Positions 25,525 to 33,905 of a DNA stretch of 41,637 bases are shown piece after piece; the stretch's first letter is position 1, and every line of letters starts with the position of its first letter. Origin of the DNA: Bacillota bacterium (GTDB taxonomy: Bacteria > Bacillota > Sulfobacillia > Sulfobacillales > Sulfobacillaceae). The position numbers and the translations under genes are program-made. The stretch covers positions 1-41,637 of the forward strand of contig JAJZZA010000027.1 in the NCBI GenBank assembly GCA_021797825.1. Direction: 5' to 3'. The notes under the pieces were generated by a model. The model worked only from the letters and a program-made list of their open reading frames with translations, did not search any database and was not told where the DNA came from.

Positions 25525-26352
25525 GTGAATACCTGGTTTACCGAGCAACAGACCGAGAGTGTCCGCTTGGGACTTAAGATTTCGTCGATTGTGTGGCAGC
25601 AGCGAACCCCTTTTCAGGAACTGGTGGTGGCCGAGACCGACGCCTTCGGGCGCATGCTGGTGCTCGACGGCGCGGTGCAGACCACGGTCGCCGACGAGTT
25701 CGTCTATCACGAGATGATTACCCATGTGCCGTTGTTTGCCCATCCCCATCCCCGCAAGGTGGCGGTAATCGGCGGCGGCGACGGCGGCGCGATTCGCGAG
25801 ATATTGAAGCACCCCGAAGTCGAGGAAGCGCACCTGGTGGAGATCGACGGTCAGGTGATTGATGCCGCGCGCCGGTTTTTCCCCACCATTTCCCGGGATT
25901 TGGACGACAAGCGGGCATTTTTGCATGTGACCGACGGCATCGAGTGGGTGCGCCAGGCCCGCGGTTTCGACGTGATGATCGTGGATTCGACCGATCCGGT
26001 GGGACCCGCCGAGGGACTCTTCGCGCCGCCCTTTTATCGCAGCATCGCGGAGGCCTTAAACCCCGACGGTATTCTGGTGGCGCAGTCGGAATCCCCGTTC
26101 TTAAACGCCTCGGTGGTCCGCCGGGTGGTAAGCGGCGTGCGCGCAAGCTTTCCCGTCACGCGCCTTTACCTGGCCGCCATCCCCACCTATCCGAGCGGTC
26201 TCTGGAGTTTCACCCTGGGCTCGAAAACCGCGCTGAACGCCCACGGCCGGCACCAGCAGGAGGTCTTGACGGCGCCGACCCGCTATTGGACGCCGGCCCT
26301 GCAGGAGAGCTGTTTCGCGCTGCCCCGGTTTGTGGAAGAATTGATCGGATGA
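25525..26352 (+). CDS. speE: polyamine aminopropyltransferase (spermidine synthase family)
   Basis: A 275-residue enzyme starting at GTG 25525 with GGAGG about six bases before. It transfers an aminopropyl group from decarboxylated SAM. The nucleotide-binding motif is VAVIGGGDGGAIREIL. The catalytic aspartate region is MIVDSTDPVGPAEGLF. VLDGAVQTTVADEFVYHEM is the family's N-terminal signature. It sits between the arginine decarboxylase and agmatinase genes. In Thermus the same enzyme set makes spermidine through N1-aminopropylagmatine, so the acceptor here could be agmatine rather than putrescine. The speB start overlaps its stop. Confidence 0.93.
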   Translation: MNTWFTEQQTESVRLGLKISSIVWQQRTPFQELVVAETDAFGRMLVLDGAVQTTVADEFVYHEMITHVPLFAHPHPRKVAVIGGGDGGAIREILKHPEVEEAHLVEIDGQVIDAARRFFPTISRDLDDKRAFLHVTDGIEWVRQARGFDVMIVDSTDPVGPAEGLFAPPFYRSIAEALNPDGILVAQSESPFLNASVVRRVVSGVRASFPVTRLYLAAIPTYPSGLWSFTLGSKTALNAHGRHQQEVLTAPTRYWTPALQESCFALPRFVEELIG

Positions 26353-27221
26353 GCGCGTGGTCGACGCTTCCGCTGGTGCGCGGAGACCGGTTTTTGGGAA
26401 TGGACGCCGACTTGCCATCCGCCCAGTGGGTCTATTTCGGCATTCCCATGGACTTTACCGTCTCATTTCAGCCGGGCTCGCGGTTTGGACCGGCCCGGGT
26501 CAGGGAGGCCTCCAACGCCATCGAAACCTACTCGCTGGCGCTGGATCGCGATTTGACCGAACTGGCGATCTTTGACGCGGGCGACCTGGAACTGCCTTTG
26601 GGCAACGTAAAGGAAAGCCTCAGCGCCGTCGCCGCGGTGGCAGAAGCGGTGGCCGTGCGCAATAAGCGGTTTTTCGGGCTGGGCGGGGAGCACCTGGTGT
26701 CGCTTCCCCTAATTCAGACCGTGCTTCGCCGCTATCCTGATCTGACCGTGGTGCATTGGGACGCCCACGCCGATTTAAGAGAGCATTACCTAGGCCAGGC
26801 GCTGTCGCACGCCACGGTCATGCGGCGCGTTAACGAGCTCTTGGAACCTGGCCATCTCTATCAGTTCGGCATTCGCTCGGCGACGCGCGAGGAGGCCTCC
26901 TACGCGCGTCAGCACACGCATTTTTACCCTGACCGGGTCTTTCAGCCGCTAAGCCAGGCGCTGGCCGAATTACGCGGGCGGCCGGTCTATGTCAGCATCG
27001 ATATCGATGTGGTCGATCCCGCTTTTATGCCCGGAACCGGCACCCCCGAGCCCGGCGGAATCTCCTCGCGGGAAGCGCTGGCGGCGATCGGCCTTTTGCG
27101 CGAACTCGATGTGGTGGGGATGGATTTGGTGGAGACGATGCCGGCCCACGACTTATCTCAGCGTTCCGGGGTGCTGGCGGCCAAAATGGTGCGAGAGGCC
27201 CTTTTGGCCATCGCCCGCTAA
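26349..27221 (+). CDS. speB: agmatinase / ureohydrolase
   Basis: A 290-residue binuclear manganese ureohydrolase. ATG 26349 overlaps the speE stop (ATGA). Metal ligands are visible in FFGLGGEHLVS, WDAHADLR and SIDIDVVDPAFMPGTGTPEP. These are the signatures of the arginase/agmatinase superfamily. It removes urea from agmatine to give putrescine, or from aminopropylagmatine to give spermidine. The neighbouring genes favour a guanidine substrate derived from arginine decarboxylase. The argS ribosome site lies 12 bases downstream. Confidence 0.94.
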   Translation: MSAWSTLPLVRGDRFLGMDADLPSAQWVYFGIPMDFTVSFQPGSRFGPARVREASNAIETYSLALDRDLTELAIFDAGDLELPLGNVKESLSAVAAVAEAVAVRNKRFFGLGGEHLVSLPLIQTVLRRYPDLTVVHWDAHADLREHYLGQALSHATVMRRVNELLEPGHLYQFGIRSATREEASYARQHTHFYPDRVFQPLSQALAELRGRPVYVSIDIDVVDPAFMPGTGTPEPGGISSREALAAIGLLRELDVVGMDLVETMPAHDLSQRSGVLAAKMVREALLAIAR

Positions 27222-27246
27222 CGGGTTATGAAGGGAGGACGCCATC

Positions 27247-28914
27247 ATTCCGATTTCACGCCTGGACGAGGCGCGTGAAGCGATTTACGCCGCCATCGCG
27301 AGATTTTTGCAAGATCAGGGATTAGACGGGCAAGACAGCGCGATATTGATCGAAACCCCGACCGAGCGCGGTCACGGCGACCTCACCTCCAGCTTCGCGC
27401 TTAAAGCGGCGCGGGCGGCGCGGATGGCGCCCCGGCAGTTGGCCGATCGGCTCAAGGAATGGTGGCCGGCGGTGCCCGCCGTGGCGGAGGTCGAGGTGGC
27501 GGGTCCCGGATTCGTTAATTTTACCCTGAACACCCGATGGTTGGCCGAGGTGGTCAACCAAGTGCGGATCGCCCCCGCCCGTTATGGGGAGAGCCAGGTG
27601 GGAGCCGGCCGGCGGGTGCTGTTGGAATTTGTCTCCTCCAATCCCACCGGACCGTTGGTGGTGGTGAGCGGCCGCGCGGCCGCGGTGGGGGACAGTCTGG
27701 CCCGGATTATGCAGGCGGCGGGCTTCTCGGTAGACCGCGAGTTTTACGTCAACGACGCCGGCAACCAGATCGCGACGCTGGGTCACGCGCTTCGCCTGCG
27801 GCTATGGCAGCGCAGCGGCCGCGATGTGCTGACGGATTGGCCCGACGGCGTCTATCCCGGCGACTATGTCAAGGCGGTCGCCGCCCGTTTTGCCGCCGAG
27901 CATCCCGAGCGAGCCCCGCAGACGCTGACCGAGGCGGATGACGGCTGGCTCGGGCAGTATGCCGCGGAGAGCTTGCGCGCCGAGCATGAGCAGGTGCTGG
28001 CGCGGTTTGGCGTGACTTTCGACCGGTGGTTTTCGGAACGGTCCCTGCGGGAGGAGCGCCTTCCCGAACAGATTGTCGAGCGGTTGGCGGCCCGCGGATT
28101 CATTGAGGAGCGGGACGGGGCCAAGTGGTTTCGCTCGACCGCCTTCGGGGACGACAAGGATCGCGTGATGGTCAAGTCGGACGGGACGTACACCTATTTC
28201 GTTCCGGACGCCGCCTATCACGCCGGCAAATTCGACCGCGGCTACGATTGGGTGATCGATCTGCTGGGACCGGATCATCACGGGTATGTCCGCCGCCTGC
28301 GGGCGGTGGTGGAGGCGTTGGGATACCCCCCGGACAGTCTTGACGTCATGATTGTGCAACTGATCCGGCTGCTGCGGGGCGGCGAGATCGTCCGCATGTC
28401 CAAACGCGGCGGGAATTTTGTGGCGTTGGAGGATCTCATGGACGAGGCCGGGGTGGACGCCACCCGCTACTTTTTTGTCGAGCGCGCCCCCGAGACGCCG
28501 ATGGATTTTGACTTGGATCTGGCTCAAATGAAGAGCGCGGACAATCCGGTCTATTACATCCAGTATGCCGGGGCGCGCATTCATAGCCTGCTGCGGCAGT
28601 GGCGCGCCTCGGAACCAGCGGAGGCGCCATTAAATCTGGACGTGCTGAACCACCCCGCCGAACGGGCGCTTTTGGTGACGTTGGCCCGATTTCCGGATGT
28701 TGTCGCGCGGGCCGCAGGAGAACGGGCCCCGCAGTTGCTGCCGCGCTATCTTACCGATTTGGCGGGCGAATACCATGCCTTTTACCGCCAGCATCGCATT
28801 TTGGAGGCGGAACCGGCCGTGCGGCAGGCGCGTTTGGCGCTGTCCGAAGCGGTGCTCGCGGTCTTAACCCGGGGGCTCGCCTGTTTGGGCATTTCGCAGC
28901 CGGAACAGATGTAG
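27247..28914 (+). CDS. argS: arginyl-tRNA synthetase with rare start codon and altered HIGH motif
   Basis: About 555 residues. GGGAGG at 27233-27238 is followed by ATC (27244) and ATT (27247); no ATG, GTG or TTG is in frame between the upstream stop (27229) and TTG 27307. The family's N-terminal domain clearly starts before 27307 (ISRLDEAREAIYAAIARFLQ), so I place the start at ATT 27247, with ATC 27244 equally possible. Landmarks are ERGHGDLTSSFALKAAR, SSNPTGPL, FYVNDAGNQI, LLGPDHHGYVRRL, and the KMSK-like RMSKRGGNFVALEDL. The class I HIGH motif is missing: 27658-27669 encode VVVS where H-(I/V)-G-H is usual. It lies at the end of the arginine/polyamine operon. Confidence 0.93.
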   Translation: MPISRLDEAREAIYAAIARFLQDQGLDGQDSAILIETPTERGHGDLTSSFALKAARAARMAPRQLADRLKEWWPAVPAVAEVEVAGPGFVNFTLNTRWLAEVVNQVRIAPARYGESQVGAGRRVLLEFVSSNPTGPLVVVSGRAAAVGDSLARIMQAAGFSVDREFYVNDAGNQIATLGHALRLRLWQRSGRDVLTDWPDGVYPGDYVKAVAARFAAEHPERAPQTLTEADDGWLGQYAAESLRAEHEQVLARFGVTFDRWFSERSLREERLPEQIVERLAARGFIEERDGAKWFRSTAFGDDKDRVMVKSDGTYTYFVPDAAYHAGKFDRGYDWVIDLLGPDHHGYVRRLRAVVEALGYPPDSLDVMIVQLIRLLRGGEIVRMSKRGGNFVALEDLMDEAGVDATRYFFVERAPETPMDFDLDLAQMKSADNPVYYIQYAGARIHSLLRQWRASEPAEAPLNLDVLNHPAERALLVTLARFPDVVARAAGERAPQLLPRYLTDLAGEYHAFYRQHRILEAEPAVRQARLALSEAVLAVLTRGLACLGISQPEQM

Positions 28915-28920
28915 GCGGCT

Positions 28921-29517
28921 TTAGGGGACAAAGACCTCGCGAAACGGCTGGTCGGGCCGGAAGCGGGAAAACGGCTTGGCCGGCGGGGCCGGGCGGGCAT
29001 CGGCCCACTGCCCGTGGTGGCACGCCACCCAGATCTGAGCCTCCTCCTTCGACAGGCAGGTCGCGATCGGGCGCTGCCGCAAGGATTGCTCGGCGCGCAC
29101 CAGGAGTTCGTCTTCATGCTCCAGCACATAGCGGATGACCGGGTGCTCGGGGCGAAACCCGGTCCACTGCAGGAAATGCGAAGGCAGCGCGTTGTTGCGC
29201 GCGTGATTACAGGCGCGGCAGGCCATGACGCAGTTGTTGAGCGCGGTGCGGCCGCCCCAGCAGATGGGCAGGACATGATCCAGGGTCGATCCCACCCCAT
29301 GGCACCAGGCGCAGGTCAACCCGTCCCGGTCGCGGACCATCCGGTAAATCCGGCGATACGCCAGCGGACGATAATTGAGGCGAAGCACCCCGTCGGCCAT
29401 GGTGGCCAATCCGTCCCGCAGGTTCTGTTCGGCTTTTTCCGGCGAACAGGGGGTCAACGGGCGACCTCCGAGGTCAACCACCGGCACCATGTCCAAGCTG
29501 TTCAAGGCATCAGGCAA
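28921..29517 (-). CDS. HNH endonuclease
   Basis: A 198-residue protein. The start is taken as TTG 29517, with AAAGGAG about ten bases before; ATG 29490 is an alternative. The HNH module is TCAWCHGVGSTLDHVLPICW followed by GGRTALNNCVMACRACNHAR. The zinc pairs CxxC flank the catalytic DHVLP histidine and the conserved NN. Such proteins are nicking or restriction-like nucleases, or stand-alone members resembling Bacillus YqcK-type HNH proteins. It is tail-to-tail with argS (six bases apart) and next to the IS110 remnant, at the boundary of the CRISPR island. A defence role is possible but unproven. Confidence 0.85.
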   Translation of the reverse strand: MPDALNSLDMVPVVDLGGRPLTPCSPEKAEQNLRDGLATMADGVLRLNYRPLAYRRIYRMVRDRDGLTCAWCHGVGSTLDHVLPICWGGRTALNNCVMACRACNHARNNALPSHFLQWTGFRPEHPVIRYVLEHEDELLVRAEQSLRQRPIATCLSKEEAQIWVACHHGQWADARPAPPAKPFSRFRPDQPFREVFVP

Positions 29518-29541
29518 GTCGTCGGACTCCTTTCGTCAAAC

Positions 29542-29547
29542 AGTATA
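29542..29547 (-). promoter_or_regulatory. -10 element of the HNH gene
   Basis: On the minus strand TATACT lies 25 bases before the TTG start; a -35 match is not evident. Confidence 0.35.
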
Positions 29548-29840
29548 CCAGTTTCCCAGGTCGCTGCGCCCGGCAACCTGCAGGCATGAAAATGGGCCTT
29601 CACAGCCCGCAAACGGAGATCAGCGCCCTGCCCCCACGGAATTCTCCCTGCCACTGCGAATGCGAATACCAGGTAGGTGCCGCGGGCACCTGAGATTGTC
29701 ACCACCTTGGGCGAGCCCGGGGGGCAGACGGGATATGGCCTGGCCCCCGAGCCATGAGACCCGACTGCGCCAGCGGCCGAGCCGGGTGCGGAAAGGAGGC
29801 AACGCTGAGGGCAGTGTGACAGACACCCCAGGGTGCAGGG

Positions 29841-30306
29841 TTGGACGTGCATGAGCGCACCGTGGTGACGTGTGGGTGTCACACACACCGACGAACCACG
29901 CGGACCTTTGAGACCACGGCGCTCTTGGACCGGCATGGCCACAGGTTGGAACACGTGACCCACGTGACCATGGAAGCCACCAGACCCGATGGGCGCCTGG
30001 TCGTCAAAGAGATGTTAAGGATGCGGTGTGGATGGCGAATCTATTGCGGCAGGCGCGGTTGACGTCAAGCTTTTTCCCGAACAAGCCACAACGGGAACTC
30101 TCCGAAACCACCGCCACCGGTCCGGTGGCTCGCAGGGGTACAATCCCGAACCGCCCCCCGCGTGGATGGGACATGAACTGCTTCGCCAACTGGAGGAGCT
30201 GGATAATCGAGTGACGCGCTTAGAACGTGCCTTCCGAGCCGAGTTCCCTCATCATCCCCACGCCCCCCTTCTCATCGCCTTGCAAATCCTTGGTGGAATC
30301 GCATGA
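29841..30306 (+). pseudogene. IS110-family transposase, frameshifted and decayed
   Basis: Three pieces in different frames follow the IS110 order. The first, from 29841, reads LDVHERTVVTCGCHTHRRTT, then RTFETTALLDRHG and HVTMEATRP (family: D..K..V, then VAMESTG). The second, near 30022-30115, reads DAVWMANLLRQARLTSSFFP and KPQRELSETT (family: DAxWLAxLL..SFxPxxxxRELR). The third, from about 30166, reads MGHELLRQLEELDNRVTRLE and ALQILGGIA, matching the coiled coil before the second catalytic domain. The shifts and lost W/Y residues make it inactive. The C-terminal serine domain is absent. It separates the HNH gene from the CRISPR locus. Confidence 0.75.
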
Positions 30307-30480
30307 CCGGCGAAGTTGCGAACGGTTGGCCGTTGGGCGTGCGGAATTCCGACAGGCCGTCGAATGGGCGTTGGGGCGTTTTCAGTCGACAACACAGGAC
30401 AATCTTACGAGTCAAACTTGGACTTTTAAAGGACTTTCGCGCGTTTTCTAGAATACCTTCTCCAAGGGAAGGAGCCATTA

Positions 30481-30531
30481 ATGGTGAGCCGTACGAGAGC
30501 CGGAGACGAAACGATGAGGAACCATGCCTAA
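30481..30531 (+). CDS. 16-codon ORF overlapping the exonuclease start
   Basis: A tiny ORF, MVSRTRAGDETMRNHA, has GGAAGGAG six bases before its ATG, a much better site than that of the following gene. Its TAA (30529-30531) overlaps the exonuclease ATG (30524) by eight bases. I infer a coupling or leader peptide: ribosomes finishing it can restart on the exonuclease gene. It is not similar to anything I recognise. It is too short to exclude chance, but the strong site and overlap are notable. Confidence 0.45.
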   Translation: MVSRTRAGDETMRNHA

Positions 30532-31108
30532 CTCTAAGATCGGACGAGCGGCGTTTATCGATGTTGAAACAACAGGTTTGAATCCCTTGCGGGACGAAAT
30601 TATCGAACTTGGCCTGACGGTCTTCATGTTCCGCCGTGATACTGGAGAGATCCTGGATGTTCCCTACATGTACACCTCCTTGCGTCAGCCTTCAAAACGA
30701 GTCCCGCGCTCGGCTACGGCAATCCACGGTATCACTGACGAAATGGTTAAAGGCAGGCGAATCGAAGAAGAGAAGGTTCGAATTGAATTGGAGTCCAGTG
30801 AATTCCTAGTGGCACACAATGCGAACTTTGATTATGCTTTTGTCGTTCGGCTTTTTCCCTGGACCGCTTCAATGGTATGGATGTGCTCGATGCGCCAAAT
30901 TGATTGGGTCCGTGATGGCTACCCTTCGAGAGGACTTCAGTTCCTGATCCGCACCCATCACTTGGAGGTTTTTGAATGTCACCGAGCCGGCGCTGATTGC
31001 ATGGCCGGCGTAAGGCTATTGGGATGTCAAAACAAACACGGTCAGTTTTATTTGCGGGAACTGCTGGACCATCTCCCGCGGAATTTACAAGATACGGCTG
31101 GAAAATGA
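30524..31108 (+). CDS. stand-alone DEDDh (DnaQ-like) 3'-5' exonuclease next to type I-E cas genes
   Basis: A 194-residue exonuclease with all DEDDh residues: Exo I FIDVETTG (Asp13, Glu15), Exo II AHNANFDYAF (Asp103), and Exo III HRAGAD (His153, Asp158). It is the only recognisable domain; the C-terminal 35 residues are short and unassigned. A stop at 30515 fixes ATG 30524 as the first start; no good ribosome site precedes it, so it is probably translated by coupling to the 16-codon ORF. It lies 121 bases before cas3 on the same strand. In some type I-E systems a DEDDh domain is fused to Cas2, and in E. coli DnaQ-family exonucleases trim prespacers. This unfused copy plausibly does the same with Cas1-Cas2. 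Confidence 0.88.
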   Translation: MPNSKIGRAAFIDVETTGLNPLRDEIIELGLTVFMFRRDTGEILDVPYMYTSLRQPSKRVPRSATAIHGITDEMVKGRRIEEEKVRIELESSEFLVAHNANFDYAFVVRLFPWTASMVWMCSMRQIDWVRDGYPSRGLQFLIRTHHLEVFECHRAGADCMAGVRLLGCQNKHGQFYLRELLDHLPRNLQDTAGK

Positions 31109-31157
31109 GCCTTGACGAACGGGCAACGAGACCATATTGTTAAGGCATTGCTGAAAT

Positions 31158-31186
31158 TTGGTGAATATGATCCAAACAATGATAAT
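31158..31186 (+). promoter_or_regulatory. candidate promoter of the cas operon
   Basis: TTGGTG at 31158-31163 and GATAAT at 31181-31186 with a 17-base spacer, in the AT-richer gap between the exonuclease gene and cas3. Predicted transcription starts near 31193, about 37 bases before the cas3 start. The cas genes could therefore be transcribed separately from the exonuclease or together with it. Confidence 0.45.
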
Positions 31187-31229
31187 TCAATGATCGGAAT
31201 GAACGGTTTTTAATAAGAGGAGGAGAATC

Positions 31230-33905
31230 GTGTTCCCTCGTGAAAGGCGAGCGCATCTCCCGGTATTTTGGGCAAAATACGTCTCTTCCCCCGACGATAT
31301 GACCGGCATAACTCAATCCAGTGCTAGGTGGCTGCCTTTACCGGCCCATTGTCTGGATGTGGCTATGGTATTCCGAGCGTTGTGCGACTTGCCGGCGATC
31401 GCAAGAACCCTTAGAACTACGGCAAAGGGCACGCTGTCATCGCTAAACCTCGATCGCCTGGCATTTATTGCCGGGATGCATGATGTTGGAAAGGCCAATC
31501 TCGGTTTTCAATTCAAGGTTCTTGACCGCAAGGCACCGCAAGCCGGGCACATTCGCGAGCTGGCACCGCTGTTGGACCCCGAGTGCAGCGATGAGACCTT
31601 ACGGCAGAAGTTTCTGGACTTGTTGCCGCGCGACATGCTCACATGGTTTGGTGACGACGACGCGTCAGCCTCCAGCTACTTTATGGCAGCCTTTTCACAC
31701 CACGGACGGCCACTACTATTCCAGGGCGAAACCAGCGGCACCTTCGTTCAGGCCCGTGACGAGTGGTGGCAGCCCCACAGCGGTCTGGACCCTTTTCAGG
31801 CGATAGGACAAGTGATCGAGTGGCTGATCCGGGCCTTTCCACTGGTGAATTCGTCGGGACCTCCCTCTCTTCCGCTTCCGGAGGCAGCCCCCTTTCATCA
31901 CCGCGTAGCTGGGCTGATCACGTTGGCAGATTGGCTGGGATCCCACCCCGATTGGTTCCCGGTCAAATCGGTCGCGTTCTCCGAACGATGGGAGCATGAT
32001 CGTCGCGTGATCCCTGAAGTTTTGCGCCAGGTCGGTTTGGATGTCTCGGATTTCCGTCCCGTCCTCACAAGGGGTCCCAAAACTTTTCAAGAACGGTTCG
32101 GATACTCACCCCGCCCCGTCCAAGTTCTCATCGATCAATTGACGCCGGAACGGGATGAGACGAGGCTGTGCGTCATCGAATCCGAAACGGGGTCCGGCAA
32201 AACCGAGGCGGTTTTGAATTGGTTCTACACGTTGTTCGCGGCCGGTAAAGTCGACTCCTTATATTTTGCCCTTCCAACCCGCGGGGCCGCCCATGAGCTT
32301 CACCGCCGAGTCGCAACGACGATGGAACGGTGGTTCCCGGATCCGGCACGACGCCCGCTGACCGTATTAGCAACTCCCGGGTATCCCGATCCCCCGAATG
32401 TCCCGAAGGCGTCAAGCCTTCCCATTCCGAACCGTTACACGGCATGGGCAGAAGACACTGCCCCGCACGAGCGAACCGTGCGTTTATGGGCATCGGAACA
32501 TCCGAAACGTTTTCTGGCCGCAACGGTCGCCGTGGGTACGGTGGACCAGGCTCTGCTTTCCATTGTTCAAACGCGTCACGCCCATCTGCGTTCGGTCTGT
32601 CTCGACCGGGCTCTTTTGGTCGTGGACGAAGTCCACGCCTCAGATGTCTACATGTCGCGTTTGCTGGAAAATCTGCTGGCCCATCATTTGAGCATAGGCG
32701 GGTTTGCTACGCTGCTTTCCGCCACACTTGGCGCCCGGGCCCGAACCCGTTTCGTGTTCGGGCGCAACCATTCCGTGAATGTCCCGAGTCTAGCCGAGGC
32801 AACCGCCCTTCCGTATCCGCGCATCACCATTTGGGACGGCTCAGGATTCACCCCGATTTCCAAACCCGCCTCTAAGAGGGTGACGTTCGATGGGAAGCCA
32901 TTGCTTTTCTCGCCTCAAGACCTTGCCCACGAAGTGGGCCGGGCACTCGATGCCGGGGCCCGCGTGCTGGTGGTGCTGAACACCGTTGACCGGGCCGTTT
33001 CCCTCTTCCGCGTGTTCGAAACGCATCCCGCCATCGGGCCAATTCGCTTGTTTCGATGCCAAGACGTTCCCGCGCCACACCACGGGCGATTTGCCCCGGC
33101 AGATCGCGTGATTTTGGATCAAACTGTCAGCAAGGTCTATGGAGCAAAAAGCCTCAATCGCTCACTGCTCCTTATCGGCACCCAGACGTTGGAACAGAGT
33201 CTCGACATCGACGCGGATTTGCTGGTGACCGATTTGTGTCCAGCGGATTTCTTGCTGCAAAGGGTTGGCAGGCTTCATCGGCACGACAAGAATCGGCCGC
33301 CAGGATTTGAACGTCCCCGGTGTATCGTCTTGACTCCCGGTGAGGACTTGGTCGAGGCCTTGGACGAGCGCGGCAACGTTAAACCAAATTATAAGCGGGA
33401 GGGACTGGGCAGTGTCTATGAGGATCTTCGCATGTTGGAGCTGACATGGCGTTTGTTGCGCGAAGGCACTTTTGAGTTCCCTGGCGACAATCGTCGCCTC
33501 GTCGAAGGGGCGACACACCCCGAGGCCCTGGCGACACTCGACGATGCGCGGTGGGAGCGTCACGCCCAGTTGGTCGAAGGAGAGACGCAAGCCAAAGCGT
33601 TGGCTGCCGGGAGCGCGGTCGCCGTGTTCCATAAATACTTTGGCCTCCATGATTGTGTTTTCAATGAATTCGGAGGCAAAATCGCCACACGCCTCGGAGC
33701 AGACGGCTTACGCCTACCCCTGAAAACGCCATTTCAAAGTCCCTTCGGACAACGCATTGACACCATCGTCATCCCGAGTCATATGCGTCCCAACACGCCG
33801 GACGACCAAGTGATTGTTGAAGGAAAAGACGCGGAAGGTTGGCTACTCCGCTGCGCAGACCGGCGATATCGCTACAGCCGTGTCGGATTGGAGGCGGTTC
33901 GATGA
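31230..33905 (+). CDS. cas3: CRISPR-associated helicase/nuclease Cas3 (type I-E)
   Basis: An 891-residue fusion of HD nuclease and DExH helicase, normal for type I-E. GTG 31230 follows GAGGAGGAG. The HD domain has His40 (LPAHCLD), His84-Asp85 in AGMHDVGKANLGF and a later SHHGRP. The helicase has Walker A ESETGSGKT (K324), DEVH at 466-469, SATLG, and the arginine finger region LLQRVGRLHRHD. It is recruited by Cascade after R-loop formation and degrades the non-target strand. The stop overlaps the cse1 start (ATGA). Confidence 0.97.
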   Translation: MFPRERRAHLPVFWAKYVSSPDDMTGITQSSARWLPLPAHCLDVAMVFRALCDLPAIARTLRTTAKGTLSSLNLDRLAFIAGMHDVGKANLGFQFKVLDRKAPQAGHIRELAPLLDPECSDETLRQKFLDLLPRDMLTWFGDDDASASSYFMAAFSHHGRPLLFQGETSGTFVQARDEWWQPHSGLDPFQAIGQVIEWLIRAFPLVNSSGPPSLPLPEAAPFHHRVAGLITLADWLGSHPDWFPVKSVAFSERWEHDRRVIPEVLRQVGLDVSDFRPVLTRGPKTFQERFGYSPRPVQVLIDQLTPERDETRLCVIESETGSGKTEAVLNWFYTLFAAGKVDSLYFALPTRGAAHELHRRVATTMERWFPDPARRPLTVLATPGYPDPPNVPKASSLPIPNRYTAWAEDTAPHERTVRLWASEHPKRFLAATVAVGTVDQALLSIVQTRHAHLRSVCLDRALLVVDEVHASDVYMSRLLENLLAHHLSIGGFATLLSATLGARARTRFVFGRNHSVNVPSLAEATALPYPRITIWDGSGFTPISKPASKRVTFDGKPLLFSPQDLAHEVGRALDAGARVLVVLNTVDRAVSLFRVFETHPAIGPIRLFRCQDVPAPHHGRFAPADRVILDQTVSKVYGAKSLNRSLLLIGTQTLEQSLDIDADLLVTDLCPADFLLQRVGRLHRHDKNRPPGFERPRCIVLTPGEDLVEALDERGNVKPNYKREGLGSVYEDLRMLELTWRLLREGTFEFPGDNRRLVEGATHPEALATLDDARWERHAQLVEGETQAKALAAGSAVAVFHKYFGLHDCVFNEFGGKIATRLGADGLRLPLKTPFQSPFGQRIDTIVIPSHMRPNTPDDQVIVEGKDAEGWLLRCADRRYRYSRVGLEAVR

